DNA from: Sphingobium sp. Z007
GTDB taxonomy: Bacteria > Pseudomonadota > Alphaproteobacteria > Sphingomonadales > Sphingomonadaceae
DNA: 64,000 nucleotides
Assembly (NCBI RefSeq): GCF_900013425.1
Contig: NZ_FBXK01000005.1
Coordinates: 2,790,001-2,854,000, forward strand
Direction: 5' to 3'
Below, in pieces: positions 15,714 to 23,437 of this stretch. The notes beneath the pieces were generated by a model. It was not told the origin of the DNA and searched no databases. It saw only the letters and a program-made list of their open reading frames with translations. Within the stretch, counting starts at the first letter, position 1. Each line of letters begins with the position of its first letter. The translations under genes were made by a program, and so were the position numbers.

Positions 15714-15801
15714 AAAGGCGCCGCTCTGCACAAGATACCGTGCCGTTGATGGGCGGGGGCCAGCGTCGATCGCCATCGAACCTTGCCCCCACCTCGCCCA
15801 T

Positions 15802-15856
15802 GCCCGGCCCCGGCCGCCTGTTGACCTGATGGTGCAGGCGGCTTATGGGGCCGGGC
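15802..15856 (+). terminator. large nested hairpin between hpf and ptsN
   Basis: GCCCGGCCCC (15802-15811) pairs with GGGGCCGGGC (15847-15856), and inside it GCCGCCTG pairs with CAGGCGGC, leaving a loop of about 14 bases; TTTC follows. This is a very stable 55-base hairpin in the 204-bp hpf-ptsN gap and is likely a terminator or transcript-processing element. Confidence 0.6.
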
Positions 15857-15917
15857 TTTCATTGTCCGAGGAAAGCGCGAAGACTGTGCCGCGCGGCTCG
15901 GCCGTTTCGGATTGACC

Positions 15918-16385
15918 ATGGTTCACTTCAACGACATCGTTTCGCCCGAAGCGCTCGCCACGGGCCTGTCGGCCAACGGCAAGAAGCAATTATTCCAGAA
16001 GATCGCCACGCTGGCCGCCTGCGCCTATGATCTGGACGCAGACGAGGTTGGCGACGCCCTGTTCGAGCGCGAGCGGCTGGGATCGACCGGCTTTGGCGGC
16101 GGCGTCGCCATTCCCCATGCCAAGATTGCGGGCCTGACCAAGATGTGCGGCGTGGTCGTGCTGCTCGATCCGGCGGTGCCGTTCGATGCGGTGGACGAAG
16201 CGCCGGTCGATGTGGTCTTCGCCCTGCTGTCCCCGGTCGACAGCGGCGCCGAGCATTTGAAGACGCTGGCGCGGGTATCGCGCTATCTGCGCGACGAAGG
16301 GCAGGTCACCCGGCTGCGCGGCGCACAATCGACCGGCGCGCTCCATGCACTGCTGGCGGGCGGCGAGGCGCGTGACGCTGCCTGA
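15918..16385 (+). CDS. ptsN: PTS IIA-like nitrogen-regulatory protein
   Basis: EIIA-Ntr takes phosphate from the PtsP/NPr relay and regulates potassium uptake, nitrogen and stress responses rather than transporting sugar. The 155-residue protein has the phosphorylated His in the motif FGGGVAIPHAK (H67). Flanking segments RERLGSTG and PVDVVFALLSP are standard. I start at the ATG at 15918 (MVHFND); a TTG six bases upstream is less likely. Next to hpf this is the usual gene pair, here separated by a strong hairpin. Its end overlaps the thioesterase start by 14 bases. Confidence 0.93.
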   Translation: MVHFNDIVSPEALATGLSANGKKQLFQKIATLAACAYDLDADEVGDALFERERLGSTGFGGGVAIPHAKIAGLTKMCGVVVLLDPAVPFDAVDEAPVDVVFALLSPVDSGAEHLKTLARVSRYLRDEGQVTRLRGAQSTGALHALLAGGEARDAA

Positions 16386-16842
16386 GCCAGCGTCTGGCGC
16401 GAGCGGCGAGACCGCACATTTTCGCGCGCTGGAAAATCTTTACCGCTCTGCGCCGATCAACCGGCTGTTCCGGTCGGAGCTGACGATCAGCGAAGCGGGC
16501 CGGTCCGTGATCGACTTCGATGTCGATGAAAGCCAATTCCACGCCGCCGGCGCGGTCCATGGCACGGTCTATTTCAAGATGCTGGACGATGCGGCCTTCT
16601 ACGCCGCCAACAGCCTGGTCAGCGACCGTTTCCTGCTGACCACCGCCTTCAACCTGCTCTTCACCCGGCCGATCGCGCCGGGCCGGATTCGCGCGGAAGG
16701 TCGCTGGATCAGCGGCAAGCGCCGGGTCTATGTCGCCGAAGCAAGCCTGATCGATGCGGACGGCGAAGAGGTTGGGCGTGGCACCGGCACCTTCATGCGA
16801 TCGCAATTTCCGCTCTCTTCGCTGCCGGGCTATGGCGCCTGA
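16372..16842 (+). CDS. PaaI-family thioesterase (hotdog fold)
   Basis: A 156-residue acyl-CoA thioesterase-like protein. The hotdog signature is visible as AGAVHGTVYFKMLDDAAFYAANSL (about 55-78), where the His-Gly and the following Asp form the usual active site, and TAFNLLFTRPIAPGRIRAEG follows. Such proteins hydrolyse acyl- or aryl-CoA esters; the substrate is unknown. I start at the GTG at 16372, which overlaps the ptsN end by 14 bases and has GAGG upstream; an in-frame ATG at 16345 would overlap more. The next gene overlaps by 11 bases, so it is probably co-translated. Confidence 0.85.
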   Translation: MTLPEPASGASGETAHFRALENLYRSAPINRLFRSELTISEAGRSVIDFDVDESQFHAAGAVHGTVYFKMLDDAAFYAANSLVSDRFLLTTAFNLLFTRPIAPGRIRAEGRWISGKRRVYVAEASLIDADGEEVGRGTGTFMRSQFPLSSLPGYGA

Positions 16843-17173
16843 CGCCCGGCTCACCAGCGCGATGCTGGTGGGCGCGTTGCGGCGGCGGGTTGCTGCGGCC
16901 GGTGGTTTCGCCACGATCATCGTCAAAGGGGACGAAATCAGCGGGGTGATTCTGGTCCAGACGCTTGAAAAGGGACAGGAATCGGGGCTTTTCGAACGGG
17001 TGTCGAACTTTGCCGGGGGTCATGCGTTAATGCGTTGTGGTCCTCCGGTGGAAGAAGGGCCGGAAGCGCTCGCCCAATATGTGGCGCGCCGGCGCAGGTC
17101 CGACCCCGACCTGTGGATAATCGAACTCGACATCCCGGAAGCGGAACGGTTTGCCGCGGAAACACTCTGCTGA
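16832..17173 (+). CDS. DUF1491 family protein
   Basis: A 113-residue protein of the alphaproteobacterial DUF1491 family, recognised by the pattern RLTSAMLVGALRRRVAAAGGFATIIVKGDEISGVILV and the closing DPDLWIIELDIPEAERFAAE. No catalytic residue is known and no function is assigned to the family. It probably adopts a small alpha/beta fold. The ATG at 16832 lies within the end of the thioesterase gene (11-base overlap), suggesting a ptsN - thioesterase - DUF1491 operon. Confidence 0.85.
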   Translation: MAPDARLTSAMLVGALRRRVAAAGGFATIIVKGDEISGVILVQTLEKGQESGLFERVSNFAGGHALMRCGPPVEEGPEALAQYVARRRRSDPDLWIIELDIPEAERFAAETLC

Positions 17174-17348
17174 TCGTTGACTCATCGCAATGGTTTGGGC
17201 ACAGGCCGCCCACGCCAACGCGCAGGTTGCCGAATTCGCCCATTGGGGGGCGGGGCCGGTAAACACGCAGACGGGGGGCGGCCGAACGTCATAGAATATG
17301 TGTTAAAAACGACGTTGCTGGCCAATAACCGCATGTTTTTGAGTAATA

Positions 17349-18014
17349 ATGAGTTTTCGTCTGAAAGCTGCGATCGCCGCAGCCTTTGCCCTGTCCGCCG
17401 CCGCCGCGGTCACGGCGTCCGACATGTCGATCGCAGGCGAATCGATCGCCACGGCCACCTCTCTCCCCCAGACGTTCCCGCAAACGTCCCCGACAGGCGC
17501 GCAGTCCGCCGTCATTTTCGCCGCGCCGCGTGAAATCACGCAGCCGCTGGCTTCGGCCAATAAAGCCGACCCCGATTTTTCCAACCCATCCGATGCGCAG
17601 GCAACCAGCCTCGCTGCTCTGGTCGACGCCCAAGGCGCGCCTGAGGAGCTGGACGGCGACATGCAGTGCCTGGCCGGAGCGGTCTATTTCGAATCCAAGG
17701 GCGAAAGCCTGGAAGGCCAGCTGGCCGTCGCGCGCGTGATCATCAACCGCGCCAGGTCCGGCCGCTTCGCCGACAGCCTGTGCGGCGTCGTCTATCAGCC
17801 CAGCCAGTTCAGCTTCGTGCGCGGCCACGCGATGCCGGCCGTGCGCGCCGACAGCCGCAGCTGGCGCGAAGCCGTCGCCATCGCGCAGATCGCGATGAAC
17901 GATAGCTGGGACAGCCGCGCGGAAGGCGCGCTCTTCTTCCACGCCCGCCGCGTTTCGCCGGGCTGGGGCAAGGCCAAGCTGGCGATGATCGACAATCATA
18001 TCTTCTATCGGTGA
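17349..18014 (+). CDS. SleB-type cell wall hydrolase
   Basis: A 221-residue exported protein: signal peptide (about 1-23, ending near AVTA), a Ser/Thr/Pro-rich linker to about residue 105, then a Hydrolase_2 (SleB) domain. The domain begins MQCLAGAVYFESKGES, where the Glu of YFES is the likely catalytic residue of this lytic-transglycosylase/amidase-like family, followed by GQLAVARVIINR and the CGVVYQPSQFSF motif. It probably remodels peptidoglycan in the periplasm during growth. It has its own 175-bp upstream gap and a strong terminator after it (18061-18094). Confidence 0.9.
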   Translation: MSFRLKAAIAAAFALSAAAAVTASDMSIAGESIATATSLPQTFPQTSPTGAQSAVIFAAPREITQPLASANKADPDFSNPSDAQATSLAALVDAQGAPEELDGDMQCLAGAVYFESKGESLEGQLAVARVIINRARSGRFADSLCGVVYQPSQFSFVRGHAMPAVRADSRSWREAVAIAQIAMNDSWDSRAEGALFFHARRVSPGWGKAKLAMIDNHIFYR

Positions 18015-18060
18015 GGATCGGGCGCGGAAAACGTGCCGGTTCGCGATGGCGAAACTTTGT

Positions 18061-18094
18061 AAGGCCGGTTCGGTTCGTCCGAATCGGCCTTTTC
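18061..18094 (+). terminator. intrinsic terminator of the SleB-type gene
   Basis: AAGGCCGGTTCGG pairs with CCGAATCGGCCTT (one G:U) around a short loop, followed by a T-run. It ends just before the LexA box of mmcB, so mmcB must have its own promoter. Confidence 0.8.
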
Positions 18095-18098
18095 ATAT

Positions 18099-18113
18099 GT
18101 TCCTGTCCTGTTC
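18099..18113 (+). promoter_or_regulatory. LexA (SOS) box upstream of mmcB
   Basis: GTTC-CTGTCCT-GTTC matches the direct-repeat GTTC-N7-GTTC operator used by alphaproteobacterial LexA. It lies 12 bases before the mmcB start codon. Known context: mmcB was first described as a mitomycin C-inducible SOS gene in Caulobacter. Confidence 0.8.
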
Positions 18114-18125
18114 TAAGATGGCAGA

Positions 18126-18620
18126 ATGAGTAGCGCCCCGATTGACACCTGTTCGCCGCTGACTGACGGCACTGCCCTCGCGGTGGCGCGCGGCACGCTG
18201 CGGCTTTTCTTCCGCCACGACATGAGCGGGATATTGGAAGTGCCGTTGCCCAACGGACGGCGCGCCGACATCATGGCGATCGACGGCGCCGGGCGGCTGA
18301 CCATTGTCGAGATCAAGTGTAGCCGGGCGGACCTGCTGGGCGACATGAAATGGCCAGACTATTTCGACTATTGTGACCGCTTTTTCTGGGCGGTGCCGGC
18401 GGGATTCGACCTGGCCCCGTTCGAGAGCGAGGCGCTGTGGCCGGCGCGCACCGGCCTGATCGTCGCGGATCAATATGATGCCGAACTGGTGCGCCCGGCC
18501 CCAGTGGAGCCGCTGGCGGCCGCGCGGCGCAAGGCGGAAACGCTCCGCTTTGCCCGCCGCGCCGCCCGGCGCTTGACGGCGCTCAGCGACCCGGATCATG
18601 TGTCGGAACTGGGCTGGTAG
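18126..18620 (+). CDS. mmcB: MmcB family DNA repair protein
   Basis: A 164-residue protein of the MmcB family with a PD-(D/E)xK nuclease-like core: D48 in GRRADIMAID, then E62 and K64 in TIVEIKCSRADLLGD, and the DMKWPDYFDYCDRFFWAVP segment that defines the family. MmcB proteins are SOS-induced and thought to help repair DNA damage, probably as nucleases; the exact reaction is not established. A consensus LexA box lies 12 bases upstream of the start, and the space between the preceding terminator and the ATG is so short that the mRNA leader must be very short or absent. Confidence 0.9.
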   Translation: MSSAPIDTCSPLTDGTALAVARGTLRLFFRHDMSGILEVPLPNGRRADIMAIDGAGRLTIVEIKCSRADLLGDMKWPDYFDYCDRFFWAVPAGFDLAPFESEALWPARTGLIVADQYDAELVRPAPVEPLAAARRKAETLRFARRAARRLTALSDPDHVSELGW

Positions 18621-18681
18621 GTGGAAGGCATAGACGGCCAAAGGCGACCTAGTTAGGTTGCGGCGAGCCGCTGCCCCTTAT

Positions 18682-18798
18682 CGTCACCCCAGCGAAGGCT
18701 GGGGTCTCAGGCGACGACGCGATGCGGTTGAGTAAGTGCTAAGCCGAACCGCGGCGTGCCCCCGCACGAGACCCCAGCCTTCGCTGGGGTGACGGGTT
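18682..18798. repeat. pair of inverted palindromic repeat units between convergent genes
   Basis: The unit GTCACCCCAGCGAAGGCTGG continues to GGGTCTC at 18683-18707 and recurs inverted at 18769-18796. Each unit is itself palindromic (CCCAGC-GAAG-GCTGGG), so the 255-bp gap between mmcB and the ankyrin gene can form two hairpins or one long cruciform. It may end both converging transcripts. The rest of this gap holds no gene that I can see. Confidence 0.75.
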
Positions 18799-18876
18799 TT
18801 TACGTCGCCTTTCGCTTGAAGTCTGGCGCAAAGCGAATGGCAGAAAACTACCCAAATCAACCTTATCGCCACGCCC

Positions 18877-19488
18877 TCAAAACACCGGACCCTGCACCGG
18901 ACCCTTGGGCGCGGCGGCGGGCTTGGCGGCGTCGAGCGCTTCGGTGAGGCCAGGCGTGCGGCCGTCGCGCTTGGCATAGTCGCGCGCGGACATGCCGGCG
19001 AGGGTGTCGCGCTTTTCGGGGTTCGCGCCCTGCGCCACCAGCAGGCGGACCAGGCCGACGTCGCGCAGCTGCACGGCGCGGATCAACGGCGTTTCGCCGC
19101 TGTCATTTCCTTTATCGACCTGCGCCTTGTAGGCGAGCAGCGTACGTACGCCCTCCTCGAACCGGCCCTGCACCGCGTCCATCAACGGCGTGTTGCCGTC
19201 ATTGTCGGTCAGGTTGGGATTGGCGCCTTTGGCCAGCAGGAAAGTCAGCCAGGTCGCATCACGCCGGGCGACGATGATGTGCAGAGCATTTTCGCCGGTG
19301 GACACGTCACGGCTGTTGATGACGGTGGAGCCGGGCTTCTGGATCAGGTCGGTGACCTTCTCACCATCCTTGTCCTTCACCGCCTTCAGGAAATTATAAC
19401 TGTCCGAAAATTGCGCCTGTGCGGGGCCGGGCGTCAGCAGCGCCAGCGCCATCGAACCCAGCAATGTGGAAATCAGCTTCGTCTTCAT
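18877..19488 (-). CDS. exported ankyrin-repeat protein
   Basis: A 203-residue protein with a signal peptide (MKTKLIST start, hydrophobic core, cleavage near PAQAQ) and three or four ankyrin repeats between about residues 30 and 185; motifs such as TGENALHIIVARRDATWLTFLLAKGANPNLTD and DGNTPLMDAV are plain. It should act in the periplasm as a protein-binding scaffold; periplasmic ankyrin proteins are often linked to oxidative or metal stress, but the partner is unknown here. I take the ATG at 19488 as start. It is divergent from the Sco-type copper gene (57 bp apart). Confidence 0.85.
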   Translation of the reverse strand: MKTKLISTLLGSMALALLTPGPAQAQFSDSYNFLKAVKDKDGEKVTDLIQKPGSTVINSRDVSTGENALHIIVARRDATWLTFLLAKGANPNLTDNDGNTPLMDAVQGRFEEGVRTLLAYKAQVDKGNDSGETPLIRAVQLRDVGLVRLLVAQGANPEKRDTLAGMSARDYAKRDGRTPGLTEALDAAKPAAAPKGPVQGPVF

Positions 19489-19545
19489 CTTGGCGCCCCG
19501 TTGCATTTGCAAATCGCGTCCTAGCAGGGCATGGCTGGCCATGCC

Positions 19546-20211
19546 ATGAACAAAGACGCCGCGCGCTCCATCCTGCCTTCCATCGCCCTGCCCTTCCTCA
19601 CCCTGCTGGCTGCCTGCAATATGGGGCCAGGCGGGAACGCATCAAGCGGCGACAGCGAGCAGGGTGAATTGACCGGCGCACGGATCGGCGCGCCCTTCAC
19701 CCTGACCAATCAGGACGGCAAGCCGACCAGTTGGGACGATTATAAGGGGCAGTATCGCCTGGTCTATTTCGGCTACACCTATTGCCCGGACGTTTGCCCG
19801 GTCGATCTGCAACGGATCATGCAGGGCTTTGCGCAGTTCGAGAAGGCCAAGCCGGCGCTGGCCGCGAAGGTGCAGCCGATGCTGATCAGTGTCGATCCGC
19901 AGCGCGACACGCCCGCGGTGCTGAAACCCTATGTCGCGGCCTTCCACCCGCGGTTGATCGGGCTGACGGGCACGAAGGAGCAGATCGCCAAGGTCGCCAA
20001 GGATTTCGTGGTGATCTACAATCCTGAAGAGGGGTCTGGAAAGGCTGGGGGTGCGAGTGACTATCTGGTCAGCCATAGCCGCACCCCCTATCTGTTCGAC
20101 GGCGACGGCAAGCCGGTGGCGCTGGTGCCGGTGGACGATCCCGCCACGGCGGATGTGGATGAAGGCGCGCCGGACAAAGTGCTGGCCTTTCTGGAAAAAT
20201 GGATCAAGTGA
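19546..20211 (+). CDS. SCO1/SenC family copper chaperone lipoprotein
   Basis: Sco proteins deliver copper to the CuA centre of cytochrome oxidase or act as thiol reductants in the periplasm. The 221-residue protein has a signal sequence ending in a lipobox (LLAAC, Cys about 24), a thioredoxin fold with the copper motif YCPDVCPVD, the ISVDPQRDTP segment, and the third ligand His in VSHSRTPYLF. The start is ambiguous: ATG at 19546 (used) or 19531, five codons upstream. No oxidase genes are adjacent. The next gene, a YcgN-type cysteine-cluster protein, overlaps by 13 bases. Confidence 0.9.
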   Translation: MNKDAARSILPSIALPFLTLLAACNMGPGGNASSGDSEQGELTGARIGAPFTLTNQDGKPTSWDDYKGQYRLVYFGYTYCPDVCPVDLQRIMQGFAQFEKAKPALAAKVQPMLISVDPQRDTPAVLKPYVAAFHPRLIGLTGTKEQIAKVAKDFVVIYNPEEGSGKAGGASDYLVSHSRTPYLFDGDGKPVALVPVDDPATADVDEGAPDKVLAFLEKWIK

Positions 20212-20636
20212 CGCCCTTCTGGGAAAAACCGCTCGACAAGCTCGACAAGGCCGAGTGGGAAGCGCTGTGCGACGGCTGCGGCAAATGCTGCCTGCACAAG
20301 GCGGAGGATGAGGAGACGGGGCGGATCTATCCCACCAATGTCGCCTGCCGCCTGCTTGATCGGCAGAGCGGGCAATGCAGCAATTACAAGGACCGGCATA
20401 AGTTCGTCCCCGATTGCGTGCGGCTGACCCCGACCAAGGTGAAGCAGATCGGCTGGCTACCCAGAACTTGCGCCTATCGGCTGCGCGAAGAGGGATTGCC
20501 GCTGCCCGATTGGCATTATCTGATCTGCGGCGACCGCGAAGCGGTGCATCGCGCCAAGGAATCGGTGCGCGGCTGGACCATTGCGGAGGCCGATGCGGGC
20601 GATTGGGAAAATCATCTTGTCGACCGCGAACTCTGA
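20199..20636 (+). CDS. YcgN family cysteine cluster protein
   Basis: A 145-residue protein of the YcgN/UPF0260 family (CxxCxxCC type): the cluster CDGCGKCC is near residue 24, with further conserved Cys in NVACRLLD, GQCSNY, VPDCVRL, RTCAYR and LICGD. The pattern suggests zinc or iron-sulfur binding; no biochemical function is established. It overlaps the sco gene by 13 bases and is overlapped by the zinc-peptidase gene, so three genes form one run. Length matches the family. Confidence 0.88.
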   Translation: MDQVTPFWEKPLDKLDKAEWEALCDGCGKCCLHKAEDEETGRIYPTNVACRLLDRQSGQCSNYKDRHKFVPDCVRLTPTKVKQIGWLPRTCAYRLREEGLPLPDWHYLICGDREAVHRAKESVRGWTIAEADAGDWENHLVDREL

Positions 20637-21333
20637 TCCCGATGCGGCGATCCTGGTCGACGGCGTGGCGATGCCGGTGCTGGTGCGCCGGTCTGCGCGG
20701 GCGCGGGCCTATCGGCTGACGATCGACAGCACGCGCGGGGCGTTGCGTCTTTCGCTACCGGCAAGCGCGAACCTCAAAAAGGCGCTGGGCTGGGCGCAGA
20801 ACCATGAAGGCTGGGTGCGCGCGCAAATGGCGAAGCAGCCCGCTGTCACCAGGCTGGAGCATGGTGCGGTCTTTCCGTTGGAGGGGCGCGACGTGACGAT
20901 CCACTGGGTCGCGGGCGCGACCCGCACGATTTGGTTGGAGGGCGACCGGCTGCTGCTGGGTGGTGCCGCGGAATCGGTGGGCGCGCGGGTGCAGCGCTGG
21001 CTCGTCAATCGCGCCAAAGCAATGCTGGAGACGGAAAGTCATGCCATGGCGCAGGACCATGGCCTGATCGTCTCATCGGTCGGCGTCGGCGATACCCGCA
21101 GCCGCTGGGGCAGTTGCGCGTCGTCCGGGGCGATCCGCTATAGCTGGCGACTGATCCTGGCCCCGCCGGAGGTGCGCCGCGCCACGGTGGCGCATGAACT
21201 GGCGCATCTGCTGCACATGGATCACAGCCCTGCCTTTCACGCGGCCCATGCGCGCATTTACGGCGCGGACCCGCGTCCGGCGCGGGCATGGCTGCGGGCG
21301 CATGGCGCGGGCCTGCATCGCTATCGGGGTTAG
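20593..21333 (+). CDS. YgjP/DUF45-type M48-like metallopeptidase
   Basis: A 246-residue protein whose C-terminal half has the zinc site VAHELAHLLHMDHSPAFH (HExxH plus a downstream His) of the YgjP (WLM/DUF45) family, preceded by the typical TRSRWGSCASSGAIRYSWRLILAP. The N-terminal half (about 20-110) is the beta-rich region seen in these proteins. It is predicted to be a cytosolic peptidase; the substrate is unknown. The ATG at 20593 gives a 44-base overlap with the YcgN gene; later starts (for example TTG at 20617) are possible. It lies in a run with the sco and ycgN-type genes. Confidence 0.85.
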   Translation: MRAIGKIILSTANSDPDAAILVDGVAMPVLVRRSARARAYRLTIDSTRGALRLSLPASANLKKALGWAQNHEGWVRAQMAKQPAVTRLEHGAVFPLEGRDVTIHWVAGATRTIWLEGDRLLLGGAAESVGARVQRWLVNRAKAMLETESHAMAQDHGLIVSSVGVGDTRSRWGSCASSGAIRYSWRLILAPPEVRRATVAHELAHLLHMDHSPAFHAAHARIYGADPRPARAWLRAHGAGLHRYRG

Positions 21334-21335
21334 GC

Positions 21336-21602
21336 ATGGCGCGCCGGAAGCGTTACCTGACCGCCACCATGGCGGATGGCTATGTCAAGACGATCGGGCC
21401 GACGGCTGATCCCTTCACCCATTATTGGCGGATCGTCGCCGTGCTCGACAATGGCAAGACCGAGGTCTTCTGGGGGCATGTGCGCTCGCTGGCCGAGGCG
21501 AAGAAGAAGCGCGCCGCCGCCGCGGACGGGGCGAAGATGCGCGGGTGGAAGCGGTACGACTTCGAGATAGCGGAACTGGTGGAGACGCCTTCTTCACCAT
21601 GA
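21336..21602 (+). CDS. conserved small hypothetical protein, 88 residues
   Basis: Begins MARRKRYLTATMADGYVKTI two bases after the metallopeptidase stop, with a GGGG/TAGG sequence before the ATG at 21336. It has a basic start, a WRIVAVLDNGKTEVFWGHVRSLAEAKKK region and an acidic end, all with the codon bias of its neighbours. I do not recognise a domain; the compact beta-beta-helix pattern (about 25-62) could be a small nucleic-acid or protein-binding fold. The position suggests it is the last gene of the sco - ycgN - peptidase run. Confidence 0.65.
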   Translation: MARRKRYLTATMADGYVKTIGPTADPFTHYWRIVAVLDNGKTEVFWGHVRSLAEAKKKRAAAADGAKMRGWKRYDFEIAELVETPSSP

Positions 21603-21604
21603 TC

Positions 21605-21670
21605 GGTTCGTTTCGAGCGTAGTCGAGAAACGTAGCGCACAGGTTTCTCGACTGCGCTCGAAACGAACGG
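21605..21670. repeat. inverted repeat between convergent genes (GTTCGTTTCGAGC family)
   Basis: GGTTCGTTTCGAGCGTAGTC and GAGAAAC at 21605-21631 are repeated inverted at 21643-21670 (GTTTCTCGACTGCGCTCGAA and ACGAAC), with a loop of about 11 bases. It fills the gap between the small hypothetical gene and trhO and could end both transcripts. A partial relative, CGTTCGCTCGAAACGAACGG, lies after the quinone oxidoreductase gene near 42558. Confidence 0.75.
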
Positions 21671-21681
21671 ATGTCGGTGTT

Positions 21682-22521
21682 CTAACCTCTATGCGGCCAA
21701 ACACCGGACGCGTCACCGGCGCAATCATGCGTGCCATCACGTAAATATGGCAGGCCACAGTCCTTGCAGGTGACATAGTCGCCGGGTTTCAGCCCATGGC
21801 CGACCGCCACCCGCTCATCGAACACATAGCAGTCGCCCTGCCAGCGGCTCTCGGCCTCCGGCATTTCCTCCAGATAGCGTAGTATGCCGCCCTTGAGGTG
21901 ATAGACGTCATCGAAACCGCGCGCCTTGACCAGCGCGGTGGATTTCTCGCAGCGTATGCCGCCGGTGCAGAACATCGCGATCTTGGGTGCCCGGCCCTGC
22001 GCTTTCAGGTCGGCGGCGAAGGCGTCGAACCAGCCAGGAAATTCGCGGAAGGACCGGGTTTCGGGGTCGATCGCGCCTTCGAACGTGCCGACCGCCACCT
22101 CATAGGCATTGCGCGTGTCGATGACGACCGTGTCGGGATCGGCGATCAGCGCGTTCCAGTCGACAGGATCGAGATGGGTGCCCGCCTGGCTCGCCGGGTC
22201 GAGATTGCCCACGCCCAGCGTGACGATTTCCGCCTTCACCTTCACTTTCATCCGGGCGAAGGGGGCCGCGTCGGCCCAGGAATATTTGACATCGACATCG
22301 GCGCAGCCCGGCAGGGCGCGGATATGGGTGACTAGCGCGGCGATCGCCTCCGCGTCGCCAGCCACCGTGCCATTGATGCCCTCCCCCGCCAGGATCAGCG
22401 TGCCGCAGGTTCCAAGCGCAGCGCAGCGCGCGCGCAGTTCGGCGGCCAGCACCTGCGGATCGGGAAAGCGGGCGAAACAATAAAGCGCAGCGACGGTATA
22501 AGCGGGCGGTGTGGCGGACAT
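21682..22521 (-). CDS. trhO: tRNA uridine(34) hydroxylase (rhodanese family)
   Basis: TrhO (YceA) hydroxylates U34 of certain tRNAs to 5-hydroxyuridine, the first step to cmo5U, using oxygen and no known cofactor. The 279-residue protein has the N-terminal acylphosphatase-like region (LAGEGINGTVAG near residue 45, MKVKVKAEIVTLG) and a rhodanese domain (about 120-220) with VIDTRNAYEV and the active Cys loop MFCTGGIRCEKST. A C-terminal Cys-rich tail (CKDCG, HDCAG) is also usual. It is divergent from pdeM and convergent with the 88-residue gene across an inverted repeat. Confidence 0.93.
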   Translation of the reverse strand: MSATPPAYTVAALYCFARFPDPQVLAAELRARCAALGTCGTLILAGEGINGTVAGDAEAIAALVTHIRALPGCADVDVKYSWADAAPFARMKVKVKAEIVTLGVGNLDPASQAGTHLDPVDWNALIADPDTVVIDTRNAYEVAVGTFEGAIDPETRSFREFPGWFDAFAADLKAQGRAPKIAMFCTGGIRCEKSTALVKARGFDDVYHLKGGILRYLEEMPEAESRWQGDCYVFDERVAVGHGLKPGDYVTCKDCGLPYLRDGTHDCAGDASGVWPHRG

Positions 22522-22587
22522 GGCCAGCGCCTATAGGCCTTTGCGCGCCCTCTTGAAAGCCGGGGCGTAGAGGCGCATAGGCGGGCA

Positions 22588-23247
22588 ATGGTTCCCCTTT
22601 CGTTCGCAGGTCAGGCCTTCATGGCGCTGCCAGAGGCCGCGCTCTACTGGCCGGCGCAGCGCGCGCTGCTGGTTGCCGACCTGCATTTCGAAAAAGCGAG
22701 CTGGTACGCCCGCTTCGGCCAGTTCCTGCCCCCGCATGACAGCCAGGCGACGCTGGACGTGATTGAGGCGCTGGTCGCGCGCACGGGCGCGCAAGCGGTC
22801 TGGTCGCTGGGTGACAGCTTCCATGACGCTCATGGCGCCGCGCGGCTCGACCCGCGCGCGCGGGATCGGCTGCACGCGCTGACGCTGCGGCTGGACTGGC
22901 TGTGGATCACTGGCAATCATGATGTCGGCGTCGCCGCGATGCCGGGCGGACGACGGGTGGCTGAGGCGGAGGTCGCGGGCATATGGCTGCGGCATGAGGC
23001 GGAGGCGGACGATCCGGCTCCTGAGATATCGGGCCATTTCCACCCCAAGCTGCGCCTGTCGCTGCGCGGTCGGCATGTGTCGCGACGTTGCTTTGTGGGA
23101 TCGGCGACCAAGCTGATTCTGCCGGCGCTCGGCGCGCTGACCGGGGGGCTGGATGCAGGCCATGGAGAGATTCGGCGTGCCGTGGGGCCGGGCGCCGCCG
23201 CTTTGGTGCCAGTCGCGGACCGATTGCTGCGCTTTCCCTTATCGTAA
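22588..23247 (+). CDS. pdeM: ligase-associated DNA damage response endonuclease PdeM
   Basis: PdeM is a calcineurin-like metallophosphoesterase found with an ATP-dependent ligase, an exonuclease and a Lhr-type helicase in a repair system. The 219-residue protein has the dimetal motifs in order: VADLHFEK (near 31), SLGDSFHD, ITGNHD (near 109) and GHFHPK (near 151). Its usual partners are not adjacent: a DEXH helicase of the same system lies about 35 kb away at 57558, and the ligase and exonuclease are not in the window. Codons 2-6 contain GTTC-N7-GTTC (22591-22605), a possible LexA-type site. Confidence 0.9.
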   Translation: MVPLSFAGQAFMALPEAALYWPAQRALLVADLHFEKASWYARFGQFLPPHDSQATLDVIEALVARTGAQAVWSLGDSFHDAHGAARLDPRARDRLHALTLRLDWLWITGNHDVGVAAMPGGRRVAEAEVAGIWLRHEAEADDPAPEISGHFHPKLRLSLRGRHVSRRCFVGSATKLILPALGALTGGLDAGHGEIRRAVGPGAAALVPVADRLLRFPLS

Positions 23248-23437
23248 GGCGACGTTACGGAAAGCAGATGTTAAGCCGTTGCCGATAAGCAACAGGCCAT
23301 GACCATTCTGTCGACTTCACGCTTAAAAGTCGCAGAAAAGCTGGGCTCTATTGCCTTCGCCCTGCTGTGTCCGCATAATCACCACACAGTTCCGACGCGG
23401 CGAAAAGTCGCGCGGACCAGGAGAGGATAGACCTATC

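Noticed and set aside
23248..23437. Fur-type iron box upstream of the TonB receptor
   Set aside because: No GATAAT-repeat or Irr-type palindrome. Only a small GTTGC/GCAAC hairpin near 23278 was seen, which is too little to call.
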